A stretch of DNA of 64,000 nucleotides from Frigoribacterium sp. Its GTDB lineage: Bacteria; Actinomycetota; Actinomycetes; Actinomycetales; Microbacteriaceae. The position numbers were made by a program, and so were the translations under genes. The notes below the pieces were generated by a model. The model worked only from the letters and a program-made list of their open reading frames with translations, was not told the DNA's origin and made no database searches. Numbering within the stretch: position 1 is the stretch's first letter; every line of letters begins with the position of its first letter. The stretch spans positions 1 through 64,000 of the forward strand of contig JANYIZ010000004.1 in NCBI GenBank assembly GCA_025408445.1, written 5' to 3'. Shown piece by piece: positions 25,793 to 34,778 of the stretch.

Positions 25793-26696
25793 GTTCGGCG
25801 AGGCGGTGCGGCGCGGGGAGGTCGGACACGTTGATGCCGACCATCGCTTCTCCGAGGCCTCTGGACGCGTCCGCGATGGCGGACGGGTCGTCGAAGAATG
25901 TTGTCGCCTTCACAATGGCCGCCGCACGCGCTTCGGGGTTTCCGGACTTGAAGACACCCGACCCGACGAAAACTCCGTCGGCGCCGAGCTGCATCATCAT
26001 CGCGGCGTCTGCCGGGGTGGCTACGCCACCGGCCGTAAACAACACGACGGGAAGCTTGCCCGTGCGCGCGATCTCGAGTACGAGTTCATACGGTGCCTGC
26101 AGTTCTTTTGCCGCGACATACAGCTCGTCGTGGCCTTTGGCCGCAAGGGCGCGGATCTCCGAGGTGATGGTCCGGATGTGCTTGGTCGCCTCGGAGACGT
26201 CGCCGGTGCCTGCCTCACCCTTGGAGCGGATCATCGCCGCGCCCTCGTTGATCCGACGAAGGGCCTCACCAAGGTTCGTCGCGCCGCAGACGAAGGGGAT
26301 GGTGAATGGCCACTTGTCAATGTGGTTCACATAGTCCGCCGGTGACAACACCTCGGACTCGTCGATGTAGTCCACTTTCAGGCTTTGCAGAATCTGCGCC
26401 TCGACAAAGTGACCGATTCGTGCTTTCGCCATGACCGGGATCGAAACCTCGGCCATAATCGACTCGATCAAGTCAGGGTCGCTCATCCGGGCGACACCGC
26501 CCTGGGAGCGAATGTCGGCGGGAACACGCTCGAGGGCCATGACCGCGACGGCGCCGGCATCTTCCGCGATGCGTGCCTGAGCGGCGGTCACGACGTCCAT
26601 GATGACGCCTCCCTTGAGCATCTCGGCGAGACCACGTTTCACGCGACTCGAGCCAAGGTTTTCGGTGCTGCTGCTGCTGCTGGTGGTGTCGTTCAC
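25782..26696 (-). CDS. pdxS: Pyridoxal 5'-phosphate synthase lyase subunit
   Basis: A 304-aa TIM-barrel enzyme that builds PLP from ribose 5-phosphate, glyceraldehyde 3-phosphate and ammonia. [18 protein letters not shown] and the [22 protein letters not shown] block come early, with [15 protein letters not shown] in the middle. [30 protein letters not shown] forms the phosphate-binding end. A serine-rich N-terminal tail ([14 protein letters not shown]) precedes the domain. GTG 26696 is chosen because a purine-rich GAGAGGCGAGAA lies just upstream. Confidence 0.96.
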   Translation of the reverse strand: MNDTTSSSSSTENLGSSRVKRGLAEMLKGGVIMDVVTAAQARIAEDAGAVAVMALERVPADIRSQGGVARMSDPDLIESIMAEVSIPVMAKARIGHFVEAQILQSLKVDYIDESEVLSPADYVNHIDKWPFTIPFVCGATNLGEALRRINEGAAMIRSKGEAGTGDVSEATKHIRTITSEIRALAAKGHDELYVAAKELQAPYELVLEIARTGKLPVVLFTAGGVATPADAAMMMQLGADGVFVGSGVFKSGNPEARAAAIVKATTFFDDPSAIADASRGLGEAMVGINVSDLPAPHRLAERGW

Positions 26697-26773
26697 TTCT
26701 CGCCTCTCTGATGCCCCGCAGGTGCGGCGGGGCGACTCCATTCTAAGCCGGGGAAACTGAGCGTTGCGGTGGA

Positions 26774-27379
26774 CTACGGGTGCGGCCAGGCCGCCGCGAC
26801 CTCGGCACGCACCTCACCGAGGAGGCGCGGCATCGCTTTTGTCCCCGCGATGATCGGGAAGAAGTTTGAATCCTGCGCCCAGCGCGGGACGATGTGCTGG
26901 TGGAGGTGTTCCGCGATCCCCGCGCCAGCAATACCACCCTGGTTCATGCCAATGTTGAAGCCGTCGCAGTGTGAGGTTTTGCGCAATACTCGCATCGCCG
27001 TTTGGGTGAGGGCCGCTATCTCCGCGACCTCTTCGACGGTGGCATCGTCGTAGCTCGCGACGTGGCGGTAGGGGCACACCAGCAGGTGACCGGCATTGTA
27101 GGGAAACAGGTTGAGTAGCACGTAACAGGTCTTTCCGCGCGCGACGATGAGGGACTTCTCGTCACTCAACGAGGGAGCGATACAGAAGGGGCATTCGTCT
27201 GCGTGGGGCTGCGGGCCGGCCGTGATGTAGACGAGTCGGTGCGGTGTCCACAGGCGCTGGAACGCATCCGGAACCGCGGCAAAGTCTTCAGACAACTCGA
27301 TCTCGACACCATCGAAGTCGCTTGCGTCATACTGGCTCTCCCCGTTGATGGGTATGCCGTCGTCGCCGGGCACGCTCAC
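26774..27379 (-). CDS. HIT-domain (AP4A phosphorylase-like) protein
   Basis: A 201-aa nucleotide-binding protein of the HIT superfamily. CPFC at residues 63-66 is a likely zinc site. The HIT motif [10 protein letters not shown] (His158, 160, 162) gives the catalytic histidine. [18 protein letters not shown] is the conserved nucleotide-binding region. Actinobacterial relatives include AP4A phosphorylases. Its GTG start overlaps the thrS stop as GTGA, the common thrS-HIT arrangement in this phylum. Confidence 0.9.
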   Translation of the reverse strand: MSVPGDDGIPINGESQYDASDFDGVEIELSEDFAAVPDAFQRLWTPHRLVYITAGPQPHADECPFCIAPSLSDEKSLIVARGKTCYVLLNLFPYNAGHLLVCPYRHVASYDDATVEEVAEIAALTQTAMRVLRKTSHCDGFNIGMNQGGIAGAGIAEHLHQHIVPRWAQDSNFFPIIAGTKAMPRLLGEVRAEVAAAWPHP

Positions 27380-29394
27380 ACCTGTGCCCGGGTCGCGATC
27401 GCGGAGGTGATCCGTTCGATCGCCTCAGCGACCGGCACTCCGTTGTCCTGGCTGCCGTCGCGGTAGCGGAAGCTGACGGCGCCGGCCGCTCGGTCCTCTT
27501 CGCCGGCGATGAGTTGGAACGGTACCTTCAGTTTGGTGTGATTGCGGATCTTCTTCGGCATGCGGTCATTGGAGTCATCCAGCTCCGCACGCACTCCGAC
27601 CTGCCGCAACTGGCGGATGACGTCGCCCAGGTACTGTTCGTATTGTTCGGCCACCGGGATTCCGACGACCTGCACCGGTGACAGCCAGACCGGGAAAGCC
27701 CCGGCATAGTGCTCGAGCAGAATCGCGAAGAACCGTTCGATCGAGCCGAGAAGGGCACGGTGGATCATCACGGGCTGCTGGCGGGTGCCGTCGGCGGCTG
27801 TGTACTCCAGTCCAAACCGCTCGGGCTGGTTGAAGTCCAGCTGCACTGTCGACAGCTGCCAGGTGCGCCCGATCGCATCGCGCGCCTGCACGGATATCTT
27901 GGGGCCATAGAACGCCGCCCCCCCGTGGTCCATCACGAACTCGAGTCCGGATTCGCTCGCCACCTGACGAAGGGTCTCCGTCGCGTCATCCCACGCCTCA
28001 TCGGTGCCGACGGACTTCTCGGGGTCGCGAGTCGACAGCTCGAGGTAGAAGTCGTCGAGGCCGTAGCCGCGAAGCGTTTCGAAGACGAAGTCGAGTTGGC
28101 TGGCGATCTCCTCCTTCACCTGCTCGGGAGTGACGTAGATGTGCGCGTCGTCCTGGGTGAGTCCACGCACGCGGGTAAGCCCCGACAGTGTTCCGCTCTT
28201 CTCGTAGCGATACACGGTGCCGAATTCAGCGAGGCGCAACGGAAGTTCGCGATAGCTGCGTCCCCTGGCGCGGAAGATGAGGTTGTGAAACGGGCAGTTC
28301 ATCGGCTTGAGGTAGTAGTCCTGGCCCTGCCGGGTGACGTGGCCCTCGTCATCCACCTCCTCATCGAGGTGCATCGCGGGAAACATGCCGTCCCTGTACC
28401 ACTGCAGGTGCCCGCTGGTCTCGAACAGTGTGCCCTTGGTGATGTGCGGCGAGTAAACCTGCTCATAGCCGTTGGCGACGAGACGCTCGCGCATGTAGTT
28501 CTCGATCTCGGCGCGGATGATTCCGCCCTTGGGGTGGAACACCGCAAGGCCGGACCCGATCTCGTCGGGGAAAGAGAACAGGTCGAGTTCGGCTCCGAGC
28601 TTGCGATGGTCGCGCTTGGCCGCCTCCTCCTGCCGCGTGATGTACGCGCGCAGATCGTCTTTGGTGGCCCACGCAGTTCCATAAACACGTTGCAGCTGCT
28701 TGTTCTTCTCCGAGCCGCGCCAGTAGGCAGCGGCGCTCCGGGTGAGCGAGTAGCCGTTTCCAATCAGACGGGTATTCGGCAGGTGCGGACCCCGACAGAG
28801 GTCTTTCCAGACGGTCTCACCCGTGCGAGGATCCACGTTGTCGTAGATGGTGAGCTCGGCTCCCCCTACCTCCACCGATTCATTGTCGTCGGTGCCTCCG
28901 GCGCCCTCGGTGGGGTGCCCCTTGAGGCCGATGAGCTCAAGCTTGTATGGCTCGTTCGCCAGCTCGGCACGGGCCTCCTCATCGGAGACGACACGACGCA
29001 CGAAACGCTGGCCCGACTTGATGATGCGCACCATCGCCTTATCGATTGCCTTGAGGTCATCGGGGGTCAGAGGCGTCTCAACGTCAAAGTCATAGTAGAA
29101 ACCGCTAGTGATCGGAGGGCCAATTCCGAGCTTCGCCGCCGGGTTGATCGATTGGAGTGCCTGCGCGACCACGTGAGCCGCAGAATGACGCAAGATACTC
29201 AGCCCATCGGGCGAAGAGATCAGCACCGGCTCCGCAGTCTCGCCGGCTGCTACAGCCGCGGCGAGGTCACGCAGTTCATCCCCGACCCTCATCGCAACGA
29301 TCTTTCGGTCGGTGAAGAGCTCAAACCCGGTGGTCGTCTGCGCCGCCGTGATCGACTCGAGAACGGACTCGTTGTCGGCAGGCGAATCTGACAC
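27376..29394 (-). CDS. thrS: Threonyl-tRNA synthetase
   Basis: A 672-aa class II synthetase. It has an N-terminal TGS domain, an editing domain with [10 protein letters not shown], and a catalytic core with [43 protein letters not shown] and [14 protein letters not shown]. The anticodon-binding domain contains [18 protein letters not shown]. All key blocks are intact. The start is GTG 29394 with AAGGAG about 12 bases upstream. I saw no T-box or attenuator in the 119-bp upstream gap. Confidence 0.98.
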   Translation of the reverse strand: MSDSPADNESVLESITAAQTTTGFELFTDRKIVAMRVGDELRDLAAAVAAGETAEPVLISSPDGLSILRHSAAHVVAQALQSINPAAKLGIGPPITSGFYYDFDVETPLTPDDLKAIDKAMVRIIKSGQRFVRRVVSDEEARAELANEPYKLELIGLKGHPTEGAGGTDDNESVEVGGAELTIYDNVDPRTGETVWKDLCRGPHLPNTRLIGNGYSLTRSAAAYWRGSEKNKQLQRVYGTAWATKDDLRAYITRQEEAAKRDHRKLGAELDLFSFPDEIGSGLAVFHPKGGIIRAEIENYMRERLVANGYEQVYSPHITKGTLFETSGHLQWYRDGMFPAMHLDEEVDDEGHVTRQGQDYYLKPMNCPFHNLIFRARGRSYRELPLRLAEFGTVYRYEKSGTLSGLTRVRGLTQDDAHIYVTPEQVKEEIASQLDFVFETLRGYGLDDFYLELSTRDPEKSVGTDEAWDDATETLRQVASESGLEFVMDHGGAAFYGPKISVQARDAIGRTWQLSTVQLDFNQPERFGLEYTAADGTRQQPVMIHRALLGSIERFFAILLEHYAGAFPVWLSPVQVVGIPVAEQYEQYLGDVIRQLRQVGVRAELDDSNDRMPKKIRNHTKLKVPFQLIAGEEDRAAGAVSFRYRDGSQDNGVPVAEAIERITSAIATRAQV

Positions 29395-29513
29395 GACGGA
29401 TGTGCTCCTTGGGGTGCGTGGGAGCCTGAGGCTCAGAACTGAATGGGCGGTGTGTCAACTTTAGCGTCGTGCAGGGATCCCTCCGGCGTCGCTCACCGTC
29501 GACGCGCGACAGT

Positions 29514-30002
29514 TCAGCTGAGGAACAGTCCTCTTCCGCGGGTGCGCCGCTTCACTGCCCGCGCGACCGCGGCGGAGATGTCCGCCGATGCCACGGCGGC
29601 GAACTCGACCGGAGAGGCGATCACCGCTGCGATGTGCTCGATCCTCGAGGCATCCGGAATGCGGGAGGTGGCGACGAGCACGGTTCCATTCGCCTGGTCA
29701 CGCACCGGAAACCAGTTCTCCGAGAGATAGACCTCGTCGGGCCACTGGTCCACCAGCTCGTAATCCACATGCGTTCGGGCGAGGTTGAGGGCAGGAAGAT
29801 TCCACGCGTGCGCGAGTACCGACCGGAGTGCTACTGGTTCGACGACTCCCTCGGCTACGAGCACAGCGTCGATCGCCACTCCCGAGACAGTGTGTTCGAG
29901 AAGGGCACGAGCCAGTTGCCCGTTCGACACAAGCCCCGATTCGACGAGCAGATCGGCGAAAGCGGCACCCTCGGCGGACGTGTCATCGCTTCCCGGGTTC
30001 AT
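29514..30002 (-). CDS. Stand-alone GspE N-terminal (T2SSE_N/MshEN-like) domain protein
   Basis: A 162-aa protein that corresponds to just the GspE/PilB N-terminal domain. FADLLVESGLVSNGQLARALL and IDAVLVAEGVVEPVALRSVLA are its two repeat-like helices, and LNLARTHVDYELVDQWP and WFPVRDQANGTVLVATS complete the fold. No ATPase (Walker) domain follows; the stop is clean and thrS lies just downstream. In actinobacteria such domains also occur fused to glycosyltransferases. Some relatives bind cyclic di-GMP, but I cannot tell whether this one does. The function is unknown. Confidence 0.65.
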   Translation of the reverse strand: MNPGSDDTSAEGAAFADLLVESGLVSNGQLARALLEHTVSGVAIDAVLVAEGVVEPVALRSVLAHAWNLPALNLARTHVDYELVDQWPDEVYLSENWFPVRDQANGTVLVATSRIPDASRIEHIAAVIASPVEFAAVASADISAAVARAVKRRTRGRGLFLS

Positions 30003-30085
30003 GAGACCATTTTGCGCGACGGTGGCCGCGAAGGATATTCCCCACTAGGCGGGACAGACGCAGTGGTCATCGCCGTTGTCTGCGA

Positions 30086-30126
30086 GGAAAAAGGCAAGGC
30101 CCCGAACCATGGTTCAGGGCCTTGCC
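30086..30126 (-). terminator. Rho-independent terminator of the tRNA Gly-Cys-Val array
   Basis: A 10-bp perfect stem GGCAAGGCCC / GGGCCTTGCC at 30093-30102 and 30117-30126, with a further GAACC/GGTTC inner pairing, is followed on the minus strand by TTTTTCC. It lies 4 bp beyond the tRNA-Val 3' end, so it should end the tRNA transcript. Confidence 0.85.
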
Positions 30127-30130
30127 GGTG

Positions 30131-30202
30131 TGAGCGATACTGGGATCGAACCAGCGACCTCTTCCGTGTCAGGGAAGCGCGCTACCGCTGCGCCAATCGC
30201 TC
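30131..30202 (-). tRNA. tRNA-Val (anticodon GAC)
   Basis: A 72-nt cloverleaf on the minus strand. The acceptor stem is GAGCGAT paired with ATCGCTC, with discriminator A. The anticodon stem CTTCC/GGAAG closes the loop CTGACAC, giving anticodon GAC. The T-loop is GGTTCGATCC. No CCA is encoded. It is the last gene of a Gly-Cys-Val array read right to left. Confidence 0.93.
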
Positions 30203-30225
30203 AAACTGTGTAATTCCATCCTTCG

Positions 30226-30296
30226 AGGTGGCGACGGGATTTGAACCCGTGTGGACGGCTTTGCAGGCCGCTGCCTCGCCTCTCGGCCACGCCACC
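30226..30296 (-). tRNA. tRNA-Cys (anticodon GCA)
   Basis: A 71-nt tRNA on the minus strand with acceptor stem GGTGGCG paired with CGCCACC and discriminator T, the identity base for cysteine. The anticodon loop reads CTGCAAA (anticodon GCA). The T-arm is CGGGTTCAAATCCCG. It is the middle gene of the array. Confidence 0.95.
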
Positions 30297-30342
30297 GCGC
30301 ATGACTCTCGCGAGTCACTTACAGTGAAATCTACTTCACTCG

Positions 30343-30414
30343 AGCGGATGACGAGATTCGAACTCGCGACCCTCACCTTGGCAAGGTGATGCGCTACCAC
30401 TGCGCCACATCCGC
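30343..30414 (-). tRNA. tRNA-Gly (anticodon GCC)
   Basis: A 72-nt tRNA on the minus strand. The acceptor stem GCGGATG pairs with CATCCGC, the discriminator is T, the anticodon loop is TTGCCAA (anticodon GCC) and the T-arm is CGAGTTCGAATCTCG. It is the first transcribed gene of the array. Confidence 0.95.
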
Positions 30415-30534
30415 ACTGCTCGCATTTCTGCTTGCGTCCCTGACTCTAGCTGATGCCCCGAGTCTCGCCAAACCGTTCGACGGTCCGGCGTGGCGACGTG
30501 GACCGCGCTTAGATATGGCAGTATTGGCGAGTCA

Positions 30535-30607
30535 GGGCGATTGGCGCAGTTGGTAGCGCGCTTCGTTCACACCGAAGAGGTCATCGGTTCGAGTCCGGTA
30601 TCGCCCA
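30535..30607 (+). tRNA. tRNA-Val (anticodon CAC)
   Basis: A 73-nt tRNA on the plus strand. The acceptor stem GGGCGAT pairs with ATCGCCC and the discriminator is A. The anticodon loop TTCACAC gives anticodon CAC. The T-arm is TCGGTTCGAGTCCGG. Its last 41 bases lie antisense to the 3' end of the neighbouring DUF2071 open frame. Confidence 0.93.
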
Positions 30608-31388
30608 CAACCCTTCCTGGCGCCATTGCTCCTCCGAGGAGTGGCAAGTTTTTTCGGACCGGTTCCACCAAGGGCCGCGCACCGCTGAACTGTGTGAGCA
30701 CTCCCGGCGAAAACAGCGTGGAGTCCGGCGGTCGATCGGCCAGCCCAAGCAACCCAGCGGCGGCGAGAAGGTTGTCGTCCAGATCGAGGAGTTCGGCGCT
30801 GACCAGAGGCCAGGCGCCATGTTGGTTCGCCTGCACTGCGGTGTTCCCGCCGCGTCCGACAAAGAGTCGCCAGCGTGCGGTGAGAAAGTCGGCCAGCGGA
30901 TCGTCTGCCACCGGAAGCGCTGATGCCCGGCTCACGATCCTTGTCGTCGGACCATCACGCCCGATGCGTCGGCTTTCGTAGCGGTAGTCCTGCCCGTCCC
31001 GCCCGAAGTTCGCAGAAGCCCAAAAATACGGGAGTCCAAACGCCGCGCGGGCGGCGACAACCGCAACGAGCCTTGATGCTTCGAGCGACGCGAAGACGAC
31101 ACCCCGTCGCCCGAACTCGTCCACTCCGTAGAGCCTCACATTCACCTCGGTGAAAGTACCGAAGTACGGCACGGGCGGTCCTCCGAAGAACGCGGAGCCG
31201 ATCATGCGAAACGGAATGAGACCAACCCAGGAGCTTCCGCCGAAGACATCGGGCACAATCCCGGGAGGCAGAAGCGGAGCGACCACCGAGGCGTCCACTC
31301 TCCAATGCAGGAAGGTAACGTCGGCCCAGAACTGTTGCAGCACCGGGCGCCCCGGAAGAATTGGCGCGGTCTGCGAGATTGGCTCCAC
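30567..31388 (-). CDS. DUF2071 (YqjF-like) protein
   Basis: A 273-aa protein. VLQQFWADVTFLHWRVDASVVAPLLPPGI opens the DUF2071 fold, GGSSWVGLIPFRMIGSAFF and FTEVNVRLYGVDEFGRRGVVFASLEA continue it, and FGLPYFWASANF lies in the middle. The family is related to acetoacetate decarboxylase-like folds, with no proven reaction here. The last 15 or so codons (ending GDTGLEPMTSSV) are antisense to the tRNA-Val, so the natural C-terminus is probably extended by read-through of a lost stop. It is divergent from the hydrolase gene with 22 bp between the starts. Confidence 0.82.
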   Translation of the reverse strand: MEPISQTAPILPGRPVLQQFWADVTFLHWRVDASVVAPLLPPGIVPDVFGGSSWVGLIPFRMIGSAFFGGPPVPYFGTFTEVNVRLYGVDEFGRRGVVFASLEASRLVAVVAARAAFGLPYFWASANFGRDGQDYRYESRRIGRDGPTTRIVSRASALPVADDPLADFLTARWRLFVGRGGNTAVQANQHGAWPLVSAELLDLDDNLLAAAGLLGLADRPPDSTLFSPGVLTQFSGARPLVEPVRKNLPLLGGAMAPGRVVGDTGLEPMTSSV

Positions 31389-31410
31389 AAGCCCAGCCTA
31401 TGCTTGCCCA

Positions 31411-32310
31411 ATGTCAAGTCTTGCCAGCCGCCTCATGCCCGCTGTGATGACCCTGCGTGGAGCGAAGCGTGTTTTCTCCTCGGCCGAGGCGATGCAGCGC
31501 AAGCTCGTCCGCCAGTCGGCCGGTCGGCCGCCCAAATCGACTCCGCCAGCGCGCCTGTCAAAAACTGTCGATATCCGCGTGCGGGAAATCGCGGGCTGGA
31601 CGGTCTACGAAATCAGTCCGAAGGGAAAGACCCCACCCCGACGCGCTCTCTACCTGCATGGCGGATGCTACGTGTTCGAAATCGCGCTGCAGCACTGGCT
31701 CTTCGTAGCAAAGCTTGCCGTCGAGACGAACACGCGGTTCCTGGTGCCGATCTATCCGCTTGCCCCGGCGGAAACGGCCGACACCATCGTGCCGAAGGCC
31801 ACGGATCTCGCGCTTGGGCTGATCGAGGAGGTGGGAAGTGAGAACACGAGTGTTCTTGGTGATTCAGCCGGTGGAGGCATGGCACTCGCCGTCGCGATGC
31901 AGCTACGGGATCGTTGCATCCCGGCTCCACACAGCACCGTGCTCATCTCGCCCTGGCTCGACATCACCGGCACCGACCCACAGCTTGCGGTGATTGCTCC
32001 GCACGATCCCTGGCTCGCCGTGCCCGGCTCTCACTTCGCTGGCGGTGTCTATCGGGGTGCCCTGCTCGAAACCGATCCTCGTGTCAGCCCCCTCTACGGT
32101 GACCTTCACGGACTGGGTTCCCTCACGATGTTCAGCGGCACGAGGGACATCCTGAACGCGGATGCCACGAAATTCCTGTCGCTCGCCCGCGCCGCCGGAC
32201 TCGCGATCGACTACCACGAGGTGCCGGACATGATTCACGTGTTCCCGATCCTGCCAATCCCCGAGGGCACCGCAGCCCGAGCGGTCGTCGCGCGATCCAT
32301 GGCGGGCTGA
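31411..32310 (+). CDS. Alpha/beta hydrolase (HSL/acetyl-esterase type)
   Basis: A 299-aa esterase/lipase of the hormone-sensitive-lipase-like group. YLHGGCYVF is the oxyanion HGG motif, with cysteine in place of the usual fourth glycine or alanine. GDSAGGGMALAVAMQL holds the nucleophilic serine. SGTRDILNADA and VPDMIHVFPI supply the aspartate and histidine. ATG 31411 is chosen; no Shine-Dalgarno precedes it. TATGCT seven bases upstream could be a -10 box, which would make the message nearly leaderless. The substrate is unknown. Confidence 0.88.
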   Translation: MSSLASRLMPAVMTLRGAKRVFSSAEAMQRKLVRQSAGRPPKSTPPARLSKTVDIRVREIAGWTVYEISPKGKTPPRRALYLHGGCYVFEIALQHWLFVAKLAVETNTRFLVPIYPLAPAETADTIVPKATDLALGLIEEVGSENTSVLGDSAGGGMALAVAMQLRDRCIPAPHSTVLISPWLDITGTDPQLAVIAPHDPWLAVPGSHFAGGVYRGALLETDPRVSPLYGDLHGLGSLTMFSGTRDILNADATKFLSLARAAGLAIDYHEVPDMIHVFPILPIPEGTAARAVVARSMAG

Positions 32311-32349
32311 ACGCCAGAAATATCACCCGGTCACCCCAGCCACCGAAGG

Positions 32350-33372
32350 CTATCGGCGTGGCAACGAACGTTCACGCGACGGCCACCGCTGCACCAGCCA
32401 CCCGAACCCCGCCCCGACAAGTCCTCCACCGGCGACAGAGACGACCGTGACGAAGACTTGCCCGAGCACCAACTCTGGCTGACCGGTGTAGATGTAGCCG
32501 ATATTCGTGCCGAGGGCCCCGAGGAGTACGACGCTGATGGCCGCGCCGACGGCCAGCGTCGCCACCGGCCAGGCACGCAGCCGATCGGGAAGAAGAGCGC
32601 AGACGGCTCCCGCCACAATGCCGATTGCGGCCGCGAGTGGCGGCGTCACGAACGCGCAGGCCGGCACTGCGGCAGCCACCCCGGCCAGGAGTCCGGTGAC
32701 GAAGCCGGACGCAGTCGTGCGACGGAAACGGAGGCGTTCGACGACGGATGCCGCGGCCGCCGCGACCGCCGGAATCACGAGCGCGCTCACCACGATGATC
32801 GGCACCATGTCGTCTGCCGCGAGTTCGAGGCCGACCACCCAGCCGACTGTCGCGAACCAGACAAGAACTGAGGGCACCACGATCGGCCAGCCCTCTGCAC
32901 GGGATGAGAGCACGGCATCCGGAGGCCGACGGACCAGTGCGGTGCCGATCGCCACGCCACCACCAGCGACAAGGGTGGGCAGCGCTCCCCCCAAATCGAT
33001 GACTCCCAGTCGGGTGCCGAACGGGTCGAAGAGAGTGGCGAACACCGTCGACGCCACCGGCAAGAAGACGATCGCTGTCGCAGCACCGGCAACCACGAGC
33101 CGCTTCGGCACCGATTCTGTTTCCAGCAGTGACGTAGCGAGGGTCGCGAACAGGGCGCCAAGGGCTGCGAGCGGACCGACGAGCAGTAGGGGTAGGACGA
33201 TGAGCTCGATCGAACACGCGATGGTTACGATCGCTCCACCCGTGCCGGCTACCAGGACCGTTTGCGCCCAGTCCCCGGGTGCGATGCGCTTCTCGACGAA
33301 GGCAAGGAGGACGGTGACCGCGAGGATCGAGACGATGGCAAGTGCGCTGAAGCCCAGGCTCACACCATCCAT
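32350..33372 (-). CDS. Degenerate Amt-family membrane protein
   Basis: A 340-aa polytopic membrane protein that aligns along its length with the ammonium transporter encoded just upstream. Residues 90-126 align without gaps to the Amt segment ending at its conserved aspartate (here Asp126). VPACAFVTPPLAAAIGIVAGAVCAL matches the Amt block beginning TPACNILTP. Both pore histidines are missing: His183 of Amt corresponds to Leu134, and His332 to Leu273. The conserved Phe pair is also altered. ATG 33372 starts MDGVSLGFSAL. It is unlikely to conduct ammonium by the known mechanism; it may be a sensor, regulator or a decaying paralogue. Confidence 0.75.
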   Translation of the reverse strand: MDGVSLGFSALAIVSILAVTVLLAFVEKRIAPGDWAQTVLVAGTGGAIVTIACSIELIVLPLLLVGPLAALGALFATLATSLLETESVPKRLVVAGAATAIVFLPVASTVFATLFDPFGTRLGVIDLGGALPTLVAGGGVAIGTALVRRPPDAVLSSRAEGWPIVVPSVLVWFATVGWVVGLELAADDMVPIIVVSALVIPAVAAAAASVVERLRFRRTTASGFVTGLLAGVAAAVPACAFVTPPLAAAIGIVAGAVCALLPDRLRAWPVATLAVGAAISVVLLGALGTNIGYIYTGQPELVLGQVFVTVVSVAGGGLVGAGFGWLVQRWPSRERSLPRR

Positions 33373-33435
33373 CTGATGCCCTTCTGCGAGGGGCACCTGC
33401 GCGGCGCCGTCCCAGACAACACTAGGGCGGACACA

Positions 33436-33469
33436 GGCAGGGCGCCGTCCCGAAGGACAGCGCCCTGCC
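33436..33469 (-). terminator. Hairpin terminator between amt and its paralogue
   Basis: A 15-bp stem (one wobble) closes a TTCG tetraloop on the minus strand (GGCAGGGCGCTGTCC / GGACGGCGCCCTGCC). It follows the amt stop by 13 bp and precedes the degenerate paralogue. It may reduce read-through from amt. Only a short T-poor tail follows, so strength is uncertain. Confidence 0.65.
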
Positions 33470-33482
33470 CTCAGAGGCCGGG

Positions 33483-34778
33483 CTAGACGGTCTCGAGGGC
33501 GTAGCCCTCTTCTCCGTGGACGATGGTGTCGACGCCAGCGACCTCGTCTTCGTTGGTGATGCGGAAGCCCATGGTCTTCTGGATGACGGTGCCGATGATC
33601 CAAGCGAGACCGAACGAGTAGATCAAGATGGCGAAGGCTCCGACAGCCTGAACTACCAGCTGGTAGAAACTCCCACCATAAAGAAGACTCGAGAAGTCGC
33701 TCGTGGCGACGCCCTTTGCGTCGTAGAAGTGGGTAAATCCGAAGATGCCGATGTAGAGCGTGCCGAGCAAACCCCCGACGAGGTGAATGCCCACCACATC
33801 GAGGGAGTCGTCGAAGCCGAGCTTGAACTTCAGGTCGATCGCGAGGGCACAAACCGCACCGGCGAGGATACCGAGAAGAAGTGCGAACCCGGGAGTGAGG
33901 ATATTGCAGGCGGGCGTGATCGCCACGAGACCTGCCACCGCTCCCGATGCGGCACCGATTGAGGTCGGCTTGCCGTCTTTAATCTTCTCCACAATCAGCC
34001 AGCCGAGGATTGCAGCGGCCGGGGCGGCGAGCGTGTTGATCCAGGCGATTGCGGCGACACCGTCGACCGCGGCCTCGGAGCCGGCGTTGAATCCGAACCA
34101 TCCGAACCACAGCAGTGCGGCGCCGAGCAGTGTGAGCGGCACGTTGTGAGGCTTGGATAGGCCCTTTTTGAAGCCAACGCGCTTGCCGAGAACCAGGGCA
34201 AGTGCAAGACCCGCAGCACCCGCATTGATGTGCACCGCAGTACCACCAGCGAAGTCATTGACGTGAAGCACTGCGGGTGCCCAGCCGTCTGCGAGGTTGA
34301 AGACCCAGTACGCGACGGGGAAGTAAACCAGGGTCGCCCACACGCCCGCGAAGACCATCCAAGCGCCGAATTTGGCGCGGTCGGCGATTGCTCCCGAGAT
34401 CAGCGCGACGGTGATGATCGCGAACGTGGCCTGGAATCCTGCGAACGCGAGACCGCTTAGATCGGGTGTGATCCCGTCCTTGCCCATCAAACTACTCAGT
34501 CCCCAGTCCGGGGTTCCGAGGAAGTGCGGGATCGACGCTTTTCCGAAGGACAGGCCGTAGCCGTACAGCACCCACAGCACACCGATGAGCCCCATCGCGC
34601 CGAAGCTCATCATCATCATGCTGATGACGCTCTTGGCGCGCACCATTCCCCCGTAGAAGAAGGCGACACCGGGGGTCATGATGAGCACGAGTGCCGCGGC
34701 CACCAGCAGCCAGAGCGAGTTCAGATTGGATGTTATGCCGTCGGTCGTGGCATTGGTAAGCACGGACAATTCGACCAT
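33483..34778 (-). CDS. amt: Ammonium transporter
   Basis: A 431-aa Amt/MEP/Rh channel with eleven predicted helices. The conserved aspartate (Asp175), the first pore histidine (His183, in VHINAG) and the second (His332, in GIHLVGG) are present, as is the Phe gate (Phe115 and 119). The cytoplasmic C-terminus ends with GYALETV. MVELSVLTNA (ATG 34778) starts the mature protein; the upstream frame is noncoding. A GlnR-like box lies 142 bp upstream. No glnK/PII gene is adjacent. Confidence 0.96.
   Translation of the reverse strand: MVELSVLTNATTDGITSNLNSLWLLVAAALVLIMTPGVAFFYGGMVRAKSVISMMMMSFGAMGLIGVLWVLYGYGLSFGKASIPHFLGTPDWGLSSLMGKDGITPDLSGLAFAGFQATFAIITVALISGAIADRAKFGAWMVFAGVWATLVYFPVAYWVFNLADGWAPAVLHVNDFAGGTAVHINAGAAGLALALVLGKRVGFKKGLSKPHNVPLTLLGAALLWFGWFGFNAGSEAAVDGVAAIAWINTLAAPAAAILGWLIVEKIKDGKPTSIGAASGAVAGLVAITPACNILTPGFALLLGILAGAVCALAIDLKFKLGFDDSLDVVGIHLVGGLLGTLYIGIFGFTHFYDAKGVATSDFSSLLYGGSFYQLVVQAVGAFAILIYSFGLAWIIGTVIQKTMGFRITNEDEVAGVDTIVHGEEGYALETV

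Noticed and set aside
27709-29391. A 560-aa plus-strand open frame
   Set aside because: It is antisense to thrS and shows no domain.
29395-29513. T-box or leader upstream of thrS
   Set aside because: No T-box core motif, specifier loop or terminator pair could be found in the 119 bp.
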